A DNA stretch of 64,000 nt from Sambucus nigra (GCA_949130495.1 OX422216.1:98215967-98279966), one strand, 5' to 3'. Counted from the stretch's first letter, positions 12,168 to 25,314 are shown. Notes: a model not told the origin generated them from the sequence alone. Numbers and translations: made by a program.

Positions 12168-12417
12168 TGCAGACAACCGAAGTACGAAAAGGTCTGGTAA
12201 AACAAGAGTTGAAAATGAATGGGGAGGGGCACAATCGCAGATGGTGGTGCAAAAGATGAGAGGACGCTGAGCAAATAAGGGGGCAACAATGGAGGTCGCA
12301 CAGAGCTCGCACAAAGATCTCTCTCTAAGGAAATATGAAAGCTTAAAGAAGAAACAAAAAGGTTTGAAATAGAGAGACGTTTGAAACTTTTAAACCCTTT
12401 TTACTTGTCGTTTAAGT

Positions 12418-12439
12418 CCCCCCCCCCCCCCCCCCCCCC
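12418..12439. repeat. Poly-C tract of 22 bases
   Basis: An uninterrupted run of C (G on the strand of the antisense gene) lies about 250 nt upstream of that gene's predicted ATG. Confidence 0.95.
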
Positions 12440-13018
12440 GTACGTGCCAAACCGCCTATAATCATTTCAAAGGCACACATGGCACTTCGGGGAGTGTTTT
12501 TGATAGTGGAAAAGACAGCGCTACGTCGAATAAGAAGTGACGTCTGGGGAATAGAAAGGGTTGCCTTCCTAACCAAGTTTATGTTTTGGCGCAAAAATGG
12601 TGTCAGACATATCCAATAATTCTCCCAACGAAAAAATGTCCCAACGAGTAGTTGAGAATTTGTGACTCAGTTACATCGGGGAGAATTTCTGCTTTTTCGA
12701 ACATGGCGAAGCATTCCAAGGGAGAATTTGACTTACCAAGAGCCCGAACGAGTATTTGAGAAGGTTAGCAGGCCTTTCGGGAGAATTTAAAATAATAAAG
12801 CTACAACAGTTGAGGCTCAACATGAGGAAAAAGTGGCGATGTCCCTTCGCCCAAGCCCCAATAAGTCAGGGCGCTTCGGCTCAGGTACATCGAGGAGAAT
12901 TTTACTTTTTCCAGAAGATTATAACGCCGCAGTTCTAACGAATAGAGGGAGCCAGAATTTTTCACGCAGAGAAGATTCATCGAATGGAGAAGTTTCGTGT
13001 AGACATTTCTTGTTCCAA
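12440..13018. other. Non-coding part of element A upstream of the antisense gene
   Basis: No gene is visible. The word GGAGAATTT or GAGAATTT recurs about five times between 12655 and 12900 at irregular spacing. This may be promoter or 5' leader sequence of the antisense gene. Confidence 0.5.
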
Positions 13019-15168
13019 CAAATTGTAATACCCCGTAATTTTAATGACTTTTAAAATGGGGTATATTTTAAATTAATGGATTAATTGAATTTTATTATAA
13101 ATTAATTCATTTGGATTTTATCCGAATTGTGGATATTAAAATGGATGATTTTGAATATTACTTAAATATATTTAGTTAATATATGAATATGATGTCATTA
13201 TTATGACGGTGTGATATAATTTCGGCAATTTGGATTTTTTAGTCAGACGCGGTATGGGACGTGTCGGGACTAATTTATTAAATTAAAAAGGAAATTTATT
13301 TTCTATCGACCTTATAGTCATTTCGACTGCGTCGTTGCGTCCGGAAGGGTTGAAATAGTCAGAAAAGTCTATTTGGATGTTGGATTTGGGTCTCGGGTCA
13401 TTTGGAAATGAAAAGACAACCCAAAAGGGCATTTTGGTTATTTTTACATGGGGGATGAATAGTGATTTCGGGTTTTGTCTTATTAGTATTTGGAGATTAG
13501 TTGAATGTGGGTTCATTCATCTCTTCTACACAAAATTGAAAGGTCATCTTCTTAGAGAGAGTGAAAGGTTGCTTGGGAAGAGAAAAGCTTGCTTGGAAAG
13601 GAGGAGAACTAAAGACCAAAGGTCACCACCACCAACCACCACCGAAAGTGGCCGAAAAAAGGGACAACCAACTGAGATATACTACACCAAAGGATCAGAC
13701 CTTCAGTAAAGGCAAGTGTTTGATATTTGCAATTTAAGTTCGTATATTGTCCATGTTAGGATAGTTATAAAAAGAGATGATTTTCATGCTTGGAAGATGA
13801 AAGGATATAGTTGTTAATGGATTTTTGGAATCTAAAAATATATAGGAATTAAACTCATGTTGTAGGTAGTTAGTAATCTAATAAATATTCATCAATTTGT
13901 GGAAGAAATTATGAAAATAATTTAGTGTTCTTGAAGATAATATGTTGATAATTTTCTGGAAAAAGAGGCAAAAACGAGTGGAATGAGAAGAGCCAATTTG
14001 GAATGTTTAGATCTTCTTTTTGAGTGCATTTGGATGAGATTTAAGAAAAAAGTCAAAACACATACCTGCCTCAATTTTTCGTGTAGAATCCAAATCTGAA
14101 GTCGGATTGATGATTTGAATAATTTTTGGATCTGATTTTTCTAAGTATTTAAAATATGAGAATTCATGATGTTGTTTCTTTTTAATGTTGGTTCTTATCC
14201 CAAAACTTTTGTAGATCTTCGGTGATTATTAATTCGATATTATGGGACTTAGAGAAGATCAGTAAGCCCTAGTTAAGATTTGAATTAATTTGATTGGGAT
14301 TTAATTGATTATAATTATGATAATTAAAGTTAAAGAGATTTCGGTTGCTAGATTCATGTGTTGGATTCTAATCTGTTTGTATGAGGATTAAGGATAGTTC
14401 AAGTAAGGGAGATTTAATATAACACATGGGTAGCCTTAGGGTTACAATTTAAACATCAAGGACTGAGTTTAAGCTCATTATTGATTGTGCAAGTACTAAG
14501 TGTAATACGAGCGCTTAGCAGTATGACCCCTGAATATAGATGGGAGTTTAGAACACACTTGGTTGAAAGAAGGTATGAGGTTATCCCGATCGCATAGTTG
14601 AAGTTGTCGGACCTCTTCGATCGACAAAGTTAAGTAGTAGTGTATTGGAGGGGTTCCTTGTTTGGATTTCGCTTTGCGAGACGCTCCGCGCATGAACCTT
14701 AACGACGTCGGGAGTGAAGAGATGTTATAGGATGCGAAGATAATTAAATTATGAAGTAAAGATATGACATTTTAATACGTGGGATTTAAAGAGATATAAT
14801 GCTACGTAAGGGAATAATCTAAGGTTAGTGTGAGTACCTTGTTGTTAGTATACTATAGGTATGATAATACCTATTTGATTGATTGATGATTTATGTGTAT
14901 GACATACCTAGCTTACTTGCTATCGGTGGGAGGTTTGCGCGTGAGGGCAGTCATATCCTGATGAATCCATGGGATCTTTGATTTGTCGCTCGAGAACATA
15001 GGTCTATGAAAGACTTATCGGGGAGTTGATAAGTCCGCTGACTATGGATACGTAGGTATGTGCGTGACCCATGGGTATAAGAACTATGTTCGCCTCCAAT
15101 GATTGTGTTGTTGTTAATGGTTCGAGGTATCCTCACCGAACCTTTTGTCCCCTTTTCGGAGACCAGCG

Positions 15169-18116
15169 TGTGACACCCCGACTAATTAAATACCGGGTAG
15201 CTACTCCTTTATTAAATTAATTCACAATGCCAAGTTGGCTCAGTTAATAGCATCATTGTCGAAAACATTTTAATGATTACTAACCACCTAGTATTTAAAA
15301 AGTAAGTTGCCAAATTTTAATTTAAGTCTGATTAACATGCAACAAGTGTAATGAAGAATAATAATACCATTCACCGTAAAGAAGTAAATAGAGTAACCAT
15401 CACATACTGAATAAAGTCTGGAGGAAAACTCCTCACTACAAATCCCACAACTGAAATAAATAAAGGAATACTGAATCAATACATGCCAAAGTCTGAAAAC
15501 TGTAATGGAAAGATGTCTCTAATAGAAATGGGCAACATGCCATACAACTGATAGATAATGAATCTGGAATCCAAGTGATAGAAGCGTCTACAAGAAAATC
15601 CCTGTAGCTCCCACAAACAGCTACAGCTCGTCACCAGACCGAGTATCCTATGTATGGTGTCCTTGTGGCTGGGCACCTAAAATGGTTTTACAAAGAAAAT
15701 AGATTTGAAAGCAAACGGGTCAGAGCCCGAATGTGGAGATATTTTAAAAACCTGCAAGTGCTTTAAAAACATTTAAAACATTAAATGCAAAGTACATGTT
15801 AGGACGTGCACTCACATGATATTCTCACCTCTTGTCTAACTGTGCACTCCTAACGTAAGTACCCATCTACAACGACACAAACCGCTAGCTAAGTGACATC
15901 ATATCTAGATAGACTGTCATAGGTCCTACCCTTATTACTCGGTTCTATTAACATTATAACGCTCGTAATTAAATAGGGGTTTAACGTAAACTCAGATGCT
16001 CAATATGCAATATAATTCACTATCAGCTAACCCGTTATGTTTCTCGAAACAATACCGTAATTAAATTCACAACATTAACATGAAGGTTCCCATTAAGTAA
16101 GTGTATATTATTCACATCATAAATATACAATACAAGCACCCCGAGAACTAAGTTGCGGTGCACACATACTCTGATATCCATCCCGGTACATCACGTACAT
16201 AAGGATTACATATTCCGAATCTCTCAGGAATAGTTCACAAATAACAACATCACAAATAATGGAGGCGAACACAGTCACATCACATGGGTCACGCACATAC
16301 CTACGCTCCCACGATCAACGGACTTATTAATATCCCAATAAGTCTTTCTATGACCTATGTTTATCAAGGTAACCAGTCTAAATCCGGGCAACACAAGGAT
16401 TAGAGGGCCCTAAGCGAACGCAAACCTCCCGTGATAGCAAGTATGGTAGGTATGTCATACACACAATTCATATACCAATACTAAGTAAACACACGTCTTA
16501 GTAATCTCGTAGTTTAATCGTAGTACTATTCTCATTCTAGTACCAATATATAATTTACACACTTTATACGATTCCGGTTTATAATCATACGCGCCATAAT
16601 CTATTCTCACGTCGTAGTAGACACTCACGTCTCAACCCAAACGGTTCATTGATTTAAATCACTCGTATATAATTTACTCCTCATAATAACCCAAAAGTCC
16701 CAAATCTATCACTACATCATCAAAGGAATGTTAACTCTACCCTCGAACAAGTTTACGGGACTCCCAAAATCAAAACAGGTCAAAAAGGCCTAAACTGCCA
16801 GCTCGTTAGAAGTCTCGTTCGAACGAGATTCCAGTTCGTTCGAACGAACTGTACCTTCTAACGACATCTCGTTCAAACGAATGTATCAAACGAAATACAG
16901 TTCGTTCGAACGAAGGTATCGAACGAAGTCTCCCCTCGTTAGAAGCGACTGGTCAACTCGTTAGAAGCTCGTTCGAACGAGCTCGTTCGAACGACCTGGG
17001 AAGGTCTTCTAACGAGGGACCAGTTTCGGCCCAGAATTTCTTAGTTACGATTTTCATCAATTCTTACTCCTCAAATCTCCTCTAAACTTCGTCCCAACAG
17101 TGTTTAAAGGTCTCTAATCACTCCTAAACATAACAAGGTTATAAACTAACGTATTTTACTGAGTTAATTCATCCCAATCATCATTAAATCATCAAATCTC
17201 ATCACTTTCCCCCAATTATTCAAGAACACACACGCTAAAATTTTAATTCATGAATTAACCCAATAAAAATTCGTTTTACTTTCACCCAATCACTAATATC
17301 CTCAGTATAATCATCTACCTATCAATCTACGTGCAATTCTCCTCGAGATTTCAAGTTCTAAGTTCCAAAATACATGGGTTTTCATATTACACCAAGAACA
17401 AATCAATTTTATTAAGTTCCTATACATGGAAAGAGCATTCTCTGAAATTAAATGATATTAAACCACTTGCCTCGATTGTCTCTGAATTTGGTGTTGATTT
17501 TGTAAAGGTTTTCTGCAGAATTCCTTCTCCTTCTCTCCCTTTCTAAGCTTCTTCTCCAAAGGTGGCTAGGGTTTTCTTTGGGAAAGTTGGAAACCTAAAT
17601 GATAACCTCCGTAGCTTATTGGGTCATTAAGGGTTGGTTAGTGGGTTTAGTGGGTCTATTCCCAATCAGATTTACTTCTCTAATTTTCGTCATTTTTAAT
17701 TCCTAAAAATACGAAATTACCAAAATACCCTTTATATTGCCGGTATGGCCTAAAAATACCCCGGAACCCAAACTACACCCCCGGCTAGTGTTTTCTGACT
17801 ATCTCGACCCTTCCGGACGCGTTGGCGCACTCAAAACGACCATACGGTTTAAAAAATTTAAATTCACTTTTATAATTAAAATAATACACCATGACGCGGC
17901 GGTCACACGCGTCTCAACAAAATTTCTAAAATGCCGTATATCAATCTCACGACAATTTTTTTTTTTAATTCAATATTCATATAAAAACATGTATGCACAT
18001 AATCAAATACCAACTCGCATCTCGTTAGTATTTTTAACCCGGATTAATTTCCAATTAATACGCATTTAATTAATTAATCCCAAAAATAAATATAGCCAAA
18101 AATACGGGGTATTACA
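15169..18116 (-). mobile_element. Inverted Tekay solo LTR
   Basis: It begins TGTGACACCCCG and ends CGGGGTATTACA on the plus strand. This is the reverse orientation of the LTR at 33494. The target duplication CAGCG is perfect (15164-15168 and 18117-18121). The length of 2948 bp matches the complete Tekay LTRs (2979 and 2994 bp). It carries the palindrome cluster of that family. Confidence 0.92.
16802..17016. repeat. Palindrome cluster in the inverted Tekay solo LTR
   Basis: Several TCGTTCGAACGA palindromes are interleaved with TCGTTAGAAG/CTTCTAACGA words. They include the perfect 20-bp CAGTTCGTTCGAACGAACTG at 16832-16851. The cluster is in the same relative place as in the LTRs at 33494 and 41321. 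Confidence 0.9.
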
Positions 18117-18765
18117 CAGCGATATTGGGACATAATAGCAGAGTAATGCATTGCACCGCAGCTGTGACTCGGGGTGCCATATTATATATGAATATATATA
18201 TAATGGATTAAATGAATGATTGGATTTATTGTGGTTAAATCATCTACTGTGTGATAATTGTAGATAACGGTGAATAGAGAAAGATAATAGAATTAAGTTA
18301 ATGAATGTTTATTCTTAAAGAATTGAAAAGCTTAACTCATATTAATGAGAAATGATTCATGTTAATGAGAAACTAATCATATAAATGAGAAATGTAAATG
18401 AATAATAATGTGACGTATGGTATGGGACATACGGGGATTATGATATGGGAATGGAATTATAATATGGAGACTAGAAAAGAGGAACCATTAACTAGGAGGT
18501 TAATAGGAAACGTTAAGTGTGCACTCTAGTTGAGAGGTGAGAATAGCAAGTGAGAGTTGGATCTAACATGTACATAATAAATACTTTATTGCACTTGTTA
18601 AATACTTGCTGTTTTAAAAATCATTTTCACAATCGGGCTCTGACCCGTTTCCTTGCATATTTTCTTTTCTATTGTATCTCTATATCAGGTGTCCAGCAAC
18701 AGGGACGCCAACCTTAGCGGATTATGACAGGCTATGGATTTATGGAGTTTTGCTTAGACGCCTAT

Positions 18766-20337
18766 TGATTAAGTGCAAAAATTAGCGCGTGTAAAGACGC
18801 TAGTCGTTGTTTTCATTTCGACAACTTAATACAAAAACCTAAATTATTGACTACACTCAAAAAGGGAGTATAGCGGCCAAGTCCGGGTATCAAAAATCCA
18901 CAGAGACGAGTTGCTAGAATTTATAGGATTTAATACTCCTAAAATAAAAGTGTAAAAGGTGATAGGTTGGAAATAAAGAAAAGGGAAAAATTAAGAAGTT
19001 AAGTCTAAACTAGAATTAATAAAACGAGAGTCGGGATCGTGTCCCCACCATGGGCTAAACAACTAATAATTAGAATTTCGATTCAAAAACATTTAATCGA
19101 TCATTTTCAATTAAGTATAAACATCACACAATAAGGAATTTAACCCAAAGTTGCGAGATTAAACAATTAACAGAAAATGGTCACACGCATCTTAAATTCG
19201 GATTACCGCTATAAACACTAACGTTGCATGACAAAGAAAGTTAAACGCATAATAATCCGACTTTAATACGCGAGGTTTCAATTAAATGCAATTTTACACA
19301 AAACCTAATTTTCGGAGCTCAACGCCCATCAATGGCGGACACACGACCCAAACCCGTAAAACTACTCACTGCACATGATTAAACTAAGTAAAATAACTAA
19401 TTACCAAAGAAAACAAGAATTAAACTACCAACAACTAATAAATCAAAGCAATAAAACAAGAAAACAAAGCTTAAACAAAGAATAGCAAATAATATAAATG
19501 GAGGGGAAGATGAATAGTGCACTTACAACCCATTAATGGGGAACACCCAAAGAAGAGGAAGAAATGAGCTCTCCATACCCAAAACCCTAACTAAAAAATG
19601 AAAGATCTCTTCAAAGAAAAGCCCCAAACATTCATTTAATACCCCAAAATAAACCCCCAACAAAACCAACCCAAAAAACCCAAAATAAGCCAATTTTCGT
19701 CCATATCTGATGGGACCGGTCGACCTCTGTTTTGGGACCGGTCGACCGCACTTTTGGAATTTGCCTTGGGCTGGAGGCAGCCCACTTTTCCACTCTGAAC
19801 CAATTTTGAGGCGTTGCACGGAAACGACTATAACTCCCTCATACGGAATCGAAATGAGGCGTGGTCGGAACCGACGCGAAGCTAATTCAATTCTCTACAT
19901 GATTCTGTTTTGAAACCCTCCAAATTATGCAGTATGAAATTACCAAAATGCCCTTGTAGTAGAAGAAAATACCGAAACCTTCCGGAAATGGGCATAACTT
20001 CCACATACGGAGTCAGAATGACGCACGGTCAGTGGCCATGGAAAGATAATTTGATGATCTACATGTTGGTAAATTCATTACATAAAAAATAGTGAGTTTG
20101 AAAAGACCAAATTGCCCTTGAAGTAGCATTCGATGACGGAACTTCTCCGAAATGCAACCGAACCTCACTTTTAGCGTTCCAATACCTACAAAAGCACAAA
20201 TAACCCCTGCAAAGCATGTATATATCCAAATATAAGGTTGTCTGGTTAATGATCATAATTATAGGCATTTAGGACCGTAAAAGTGCTAGAATGCATAAAG
20301 ATAACGGGCGGAAATATGCAATATTCGATACGAATCA
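18766..20337 (-). repeat. LTR copy 1 of the array (3' LTR in element orientation)
   Basis: It starts TGATTAAGTGC and ends GATACGAATCA on the plus strand. I count one difference from copy 2. Confidence 0.93.
19712..19748. repeat. GGGACCGGTCGACC palindrome pair in LTR copy 1
   Basis: Two direct copies of GGGACCGGTCGACC are separated by CTCTGTTTT. GACCGGTC, GGTCGACC and CGGTCGACCG are perfect palindromes. The same pair is in the other two LTR copies at 24689-24725 and 29666-29702. Confidence 0.92.
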
Positions 20338-20353
20338 CACCCCCTAACTTAAA
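20338..20353 (-). other. Polypurine tract of the array, adjacent to LTR copy 1
   Basis: On the minus strand, TTAAGTTAGGGGGTG directly precedes the LTR start. A second copy lies at 25315-25330 beside LTR copy 2. This is the expected plus-strand priming site. Confidence 0.75.
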
Positions 20354-21259
20354 CATTGCTAGTCCCTAGTGATGAAACAAGCAAAACCAGTCCACAGAAG
20401 GAAATACAAAACGTATATATGCATCGAAATATAATTGCCACTTTCGTAGGGAACACGATTGCATTTAGCATATGCAATAAGCCGTTAAACCCCTAGGTTA
20501 CCCTAGTGGACGAGTGTCGTCTCGTGAGGGTTTTCAGGGATGATACCCACAAACATCATATGATTTCCTCAAAATATGCCCAAACCAACGTGCGACAAGC
20601 CCAACAAAAGAGAAAAATATTTCATATGCATTATTAGCAAAGTGAATGAATTCACACAAAAGTCTGAATCATTAACATTATAGAATGCACCTCATAGAAT
20701 TGAAACCTTAAGATGTGGGAGGGGAGCGAGCACATGCAAAGTGTGATTTGGCAAAAACTTATATAAACCGGATAACATTAAAGCAAGCATATATTCAATC
20801 CTCATGGGCATTACGCTCATCAAGCGAATTCACTCGAAACAGGGAGGTAACACACGGGACATGCGGGCATAAGGAGTAAATGTAAATGGAAACTAGGCCG
20901 CGCACATGTCACAAAAGAAGAACGCTATATATAAACTGAAAAACGTAATCTCAATGAAAGGATACCTCACACTAAAAGAGGCGAAATGCATTTTCACAGA
21001 TTATCACAACTATTATGACTTTTAAATTACATCAACCTAAGATCACATAGGACTTGTATAGGGCTATAATGTAGGCTAGGCTTAGAGTACAAAACAAGGG
21101 AATGTATGTACGGATTCAAAGTGTTCGGGATGAAAACTCGGGATAATGGGAAAATGCGGGCAATATCAAAATTGGAAAATAAGTTCCAAAAAGGCATTAT
21201 ATATATCATCGGGGAGAGTAATCAAAGCTTATTGAACTATATACACAATATTTACAACT

Positions 21260-21362
21260 TTCTCTTTCTTTTGTTTTCTTCTTTTTCTCATTTTCTCTTT
21301 TGTTTTCTTTTATTTTTTGCTTTCTCTTTTTCACTATTTTTCTTCACTTCTCTTTTATTTAC
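21260..21362 (+). repeat. Pyrimidine-rich tract in internal region 1
   Basis: About 100 nt of T and C with few purines; it is purine-rich in element orientation. The same tract is at about 26237-26339 in internal region 2. No coding potential is convincing around it. Confidence 0.8.
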
Positions 21363-22164
21363 TTTTCAAACTCTCATATGCCCAAATTGCAACCGACATC
21401 ATAACAACAACATTCAATCCCAAGTAACATTCCAAACAAAGGTATGGAATGTGTATGTATGGGTTCAAACTCCAATTTGGAGTTGGTTATGGGAATTGGG
21501 TTATGAAACGAAAGGCTATATTTAGGCTCAAAGGGGTTAACGAGGGTAAACATATAAGGGTGAGGTCAAGGTCAATATGGGTGATATAACAAAGATGGCC
21601 TATGATCATTTCCTAAAGTTTACGCAATTCTCGAATCAAAATAATATATGAAAATCATGCTCAAGTAACACATTTCAAGTATGAACTCAATTAATGAACG
21701 GTGAAATGAAAGAATAGAGAGATTACCAACGAATTCAACGTTTTCAATGAGAAATGAATAGTGTATACACTCACAAACGACGAAATGTACAAAGCTTACT
21801 CGGTGTAAGTATATACAATGCAACAAAAGATTACCGAGTTATAAAAATCTTAAACCAAATCAATATAACCATAAAAGTGCATGTGCTCATGGGATTAAAG
21901 TTTAATTCATGAAGTTATTCATCATATCAATAAGTGAGACTAAAGTCTAATAACTTCTAAAATCAAGAACATGCATCATTGGGTTGTCTATTGGATCGGA
22001 CAATTATTGAAATTTATCATCGGAAACAAAGGCAAAATGCCCAAAAAAGGAGAAAAAATAAAGAAAATCTTTTTGAATTTTTTGAATTTTTCTAAGAAAA
22101 GCATACTAAGTAACTAACATGTGAGCAAAAACATGGACTAAATGAAGAAATGGATAGAATATCC

Positions 22165-22203
22165 CACACCCCCTAACTTAAACTTGACATTGTCCTCAAT
22201 GTT
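22165..22203 (-). other. Second polypurine-tract-like block inside internal region 1
   Basis: On the minus strand, CATTGAGGACAATG is followed by AAGTTTAAGTTAGGGGGTGT. This repeats the terminal polypurine tract nearly exactly, but about 1.8 kb upstream of the LTR. Internal region 2 has the same block at 27142-27180. Confidence 0.7.
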
Positions 22204-22434
22204 AATTAAGAACCAAGTCAAAGAGAGGAAAATAGCGATATTACCCAAACGTGGAACGATCCCCATGAGAACAAGTCCAAAGAATCTACAAAACAAGTTA
22301 GTACCGAGCATAGCAAAAACAAATAACAAAAAGTTAACTAATTACATTAGACTAAATTAAAAAGGAAGGAAAAAATAAAAAGAAAGAATAAAATAAAAAG
22401 CTAACTATATACAACCTACTATTTAGACTTCACA

Positions 22435-23550
22435 CTAACTGTACACTAGAAGTCTAAATAGCTGAGGGTCCACCGTGAAAATGATTTGACTTTGGAGGAT
22501 AACCGGTGTACCCTCACATACAAGCATGCCCTCCGAAAAATATGAATTCCGTTTTAACAACGGAAGGCATGTGTAAGGCGGAAGAAATGAACCATCGCCA
22601 ATTAAAAGTTTTGGAGGGACGATGGGGGTTTTGGATTGAACGGGTGACAAAAACAAGTGGGGACCGAGAAAAGATGAATATCCCCCCAAAGATTTTGAAG
22701 TTGGAATGGGAGGCGGCGCACACAAAGGCAAAGATGCGATCGTGGAGGGCGACTCGAGCAAGTACTCCTCATCGGCGATAGGATTTAAAATATTAAAGTT
22801 CGAAACCGAATCATCGGGTACTTGTTCCGGTGGGGTAATAGAGAATGAAAAAGGGGATGAAAGAAATTCAAACTCATGAGATGAATCATCATCGCATGAA
22901 GTTGGAATTTCAAAGGAAATAATATCATTTTCAATGAAATGTTCTTCTTTGGGGGCCAAAGAAGAAATCATTTCATTGCAAATAGATATTACGTCATTTT
23001 CATCCTCACTTTCAATATCTATTACGAGATGGGCAAAGTCTAGAATGGCTTGTTCCAAAGTAGGTACAAGTACTTCATTTGGTTCAAAACATTCCTCGAC
23101 TTCAAAAGTCTCGGAAGAAAAATCGTCGTCGGACTCAAATAATAAATCCAACTCATGTTCCCACGAACGATTTTCTTCCCGATAGCGATTTTTAATTTTC
23201 TCATTTTCATACATACGCAAACCCTTACCGAAAGTCATAGGTCGAGGTGCGGATACATGAAAATGGGAACTTTGAAAATTACCATCGGACTTAAACGAAA
23301 ACTCATTATTATAGGAATTTTGAAAACTATTGCAATTCGTTGCAAAATTCCTATTATAAGGAGGTAAAGGCCCAAAATCATTGTCATCATCATCAAAATT
23401 CCAATAACCTAAGTTTTGACTTTTGTTATACTCGCCCAAAGTCATATTTGAATTTGTTTTACTTTGGGATGCTAAGTATTCACCGAAAGTCATAGGCCTA
23501 GAATTTTGAGAATTATAACAAGGATTACCGAAAGAATTGGAATAAGACAT
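22435..23550 (-). CDS. Unrecognised 371-aa protein of the non-autonomous array, copy 1
   Basis: A complete open frame starts 172 nt inside the primer binding site, which is the position normally held by gag. I do not recognise the family. The N-terminus has two MTFGEYL/MTLGEYN-type repeats and RPMTFGKGLR, an acidic DDDDNDFGP stretch near residue 54, and Asn/Phe-rich sequence. The middle is strongly acidic (FESDDDFSSETFEVEECFEP, IDIESEDEND). The C-terminus is Pro/Ser/Leu-rich. No zinc knuckle, membrane segment or catalytic motif is visible. Copy 2 differs by six residues, and both frames are open. It could be a divergent Gag-like or packaging protein, but that is only inferred from position. 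Confidence 0.7.
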   Translation of the reverse strand: MSYSNSFGNPCYNSQNSRPMTFGEYLASQSKTNSNMTLGEYNKSQNLGYWNFDDDDNDFGPLPPYNRNFATNCNSFQNSYNNEFSFKSDGNFQSSHFHVSAPRPMTFGKGLRMYENEKIKNRYREENRSWEHELDLLFESDDDFSSETFEVEECFEPNEVLVPTLEQAILDFAHLVIDIESEDENDVISICNEMISSLAPKEEHFIENDIISFEIPTSCDDDSSHEFEFLSSPFSFSITPPEQVPDDSVSNFNILNPIADEEYLLESPSTIASLPLCAPPPIPTSKSLGGYSSFLGPHLFLSPVQSKTPIVPPKLLIGDGSFLPPYTCLPLLKRNSYFSEGMLVCEGTPVILQSQIIFTVDPQLFRLLVYS

Positions 23551-23721
23551 GCTTACCCCAAAAATGGCTCAAGTGGCGAATTCCACAAAATAGATGCGCG
23601 CGGGAAATTCGAGCGTTTCCAAGTGCTCAAATGTGGAAGTCCTGCTAAAAGTTAGCAAATAATACAAATAGAAAGAAAATACTATGAAATATTAAATCAA
23701 ATAAAGTCTAAAACAAACTAG

Positions 23722-23739
23722 TCCCCGGCAACGGCGCCA
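23722..23739 (-). other. Primer binding site of internal region 1
   Basis: On the minus strand, TGGCGCCGTTGCCGGGGA lies 3 nt from LTR copy 2. It is complementary to a tRNA 3' end; tRNA-Asp is the usual match for this sequence in plant elements. Confidence 0.85.
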
Positions 23740-23742
23740 TTT

Positions 23743-25314
23743 TGATTAAGTGCAAAAATTAGCGCGTGTAAAGACGCTAGTCGTTGTTTTCGTTTCGACA
23801 ACTTAATACAAAAACCTAAATTATTGACTACACTCAAAAAGGGAGTATAGCGGCCAAGTCCGGGTATCAAAAATCCACAGAGACGAGTTGCTAGAATTTA
23901 TAGGATTTAATACTCCTAAAATAAAAGTGTAAAAGGTGATAGGTTGGAAATAAAGAAAAGGGAAAAATTAAGAAGTTAAGTCTAAACTAGAATTAATAAA
24001 ACGAGAGTCGGGATCGTGTCCCCACCATGGGCTAAACAACTAATAATTAGAATTTCGATTCAAAAACATTTAATCGATCATTTTCAATTAAGTATAAACA
24101 TCACACAATAAGGAATTTAACCCAAAGTTGCGAGATTAAACAATTAACAGAAAATGGTCACACGCATCTTAAATTCGGATTACCGCTATAAACACTAACG
24201 TTGCATGACAAAGAAAGTTAAACGCATAATAATCCGACTTTAATACGCGAGGTTTCAATTAAATGCAATTTTACACAAAACCTAATTTTCGGAGCTCAAC
24301 GCCCATCAATGGCGGACACACGACCCAAACCCGTAAAACTACTCACTGCACATGATTAAACTAAGTAAAATAACTAATTACCAAAGAAAACAAGAATTAA
24401 ACTACCAACAACTAATAAATCAAAGCAATAAAACAAGAAAACAAAGCTTAAACAAAGAATAGCAAATAATATAAATGGAGGGGAAGATGAATAGTGCACT
24501 TACAACCCATTAATGGGGAACACCCAAAGAAGAGGAAGAAATGAGCTCTCCATACCCAAAACCCTAACTAAAAAATGAAAGATCTCTTCAAAGAAAAGCC
24601 CCAAACATTCATTTAATACCCCAAAATAAACCCCCAACAAAACCAACCCAAAAAACCCAAAATAAGCCAATTTTCGTCCATATCTGATGGGACCGGTCGA
24701 CCTCTGTTTTGGGACCGGTCGACCGCACTTTTGGAATTTGCCTTGGGCTGGAGGCAGCCCACTTTTCCACTCTGAACCAATTTTGAGGCGTTGCACGGAA
24801 ACGACTATAACTCCCTCATACGGAATCGAAATGAGGCGTGGTCGGAACCGACGCGAAGCTAATTCAATTCTCTACATGATTCTGTTTTGAAACCCTCCAA
24901 ATTATGCAGTATGAAATTACCAAAATGCCCTTGTAGTAGAAGAAAATACCGAAACCTTCCGGAAATGGGCATAACTTCCACATACGGAGTCAGAATGACG
25001 CACGGTCAGTGGCCATGGAAAGATAATTTGATGATCTACATGTTGGTAAATTCATTACATAAAAAATAGTGAGTTTGAAAAGACCAAATTGCCCTTGAAG
25101 TAGCATTCGATGACGGAACTTCTCCGAAATGCAACCGAACCTCACTTTTAGCGTTCCAATACCTACAAAAGCACAAATAACCCCTGCAAAGCATGTATAT
25201 ATCCAAATATAAGGTTGTCTGGTTAATGATCATAATTATAGGCATTTAGGACCGTAAAAGTGCTAGAATGCATAAAGATAACGGGCGGAAATATGCAATA
25301 TTCGATACGAATCA
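23743..25314 (-). repeat. LTR copy 2 of the array (central, shared LTR)
   Basis: 1572 bp, nearly identical to copy 1 and about 0.5% different from copy 3. It serves as 5' LTR of internal region 1 and 3' LTR of internal region 2. Confidence 0.93.

Noticed and set aside
21106..21525. 139-codon plus-strand frame in the array internal region (and its copy at 26083)
   Set aside because: It runs through the pyrimidine-rich tract, giving Phe/Leu/Ser-rich filler, on the strand opposite to the element's transcription.
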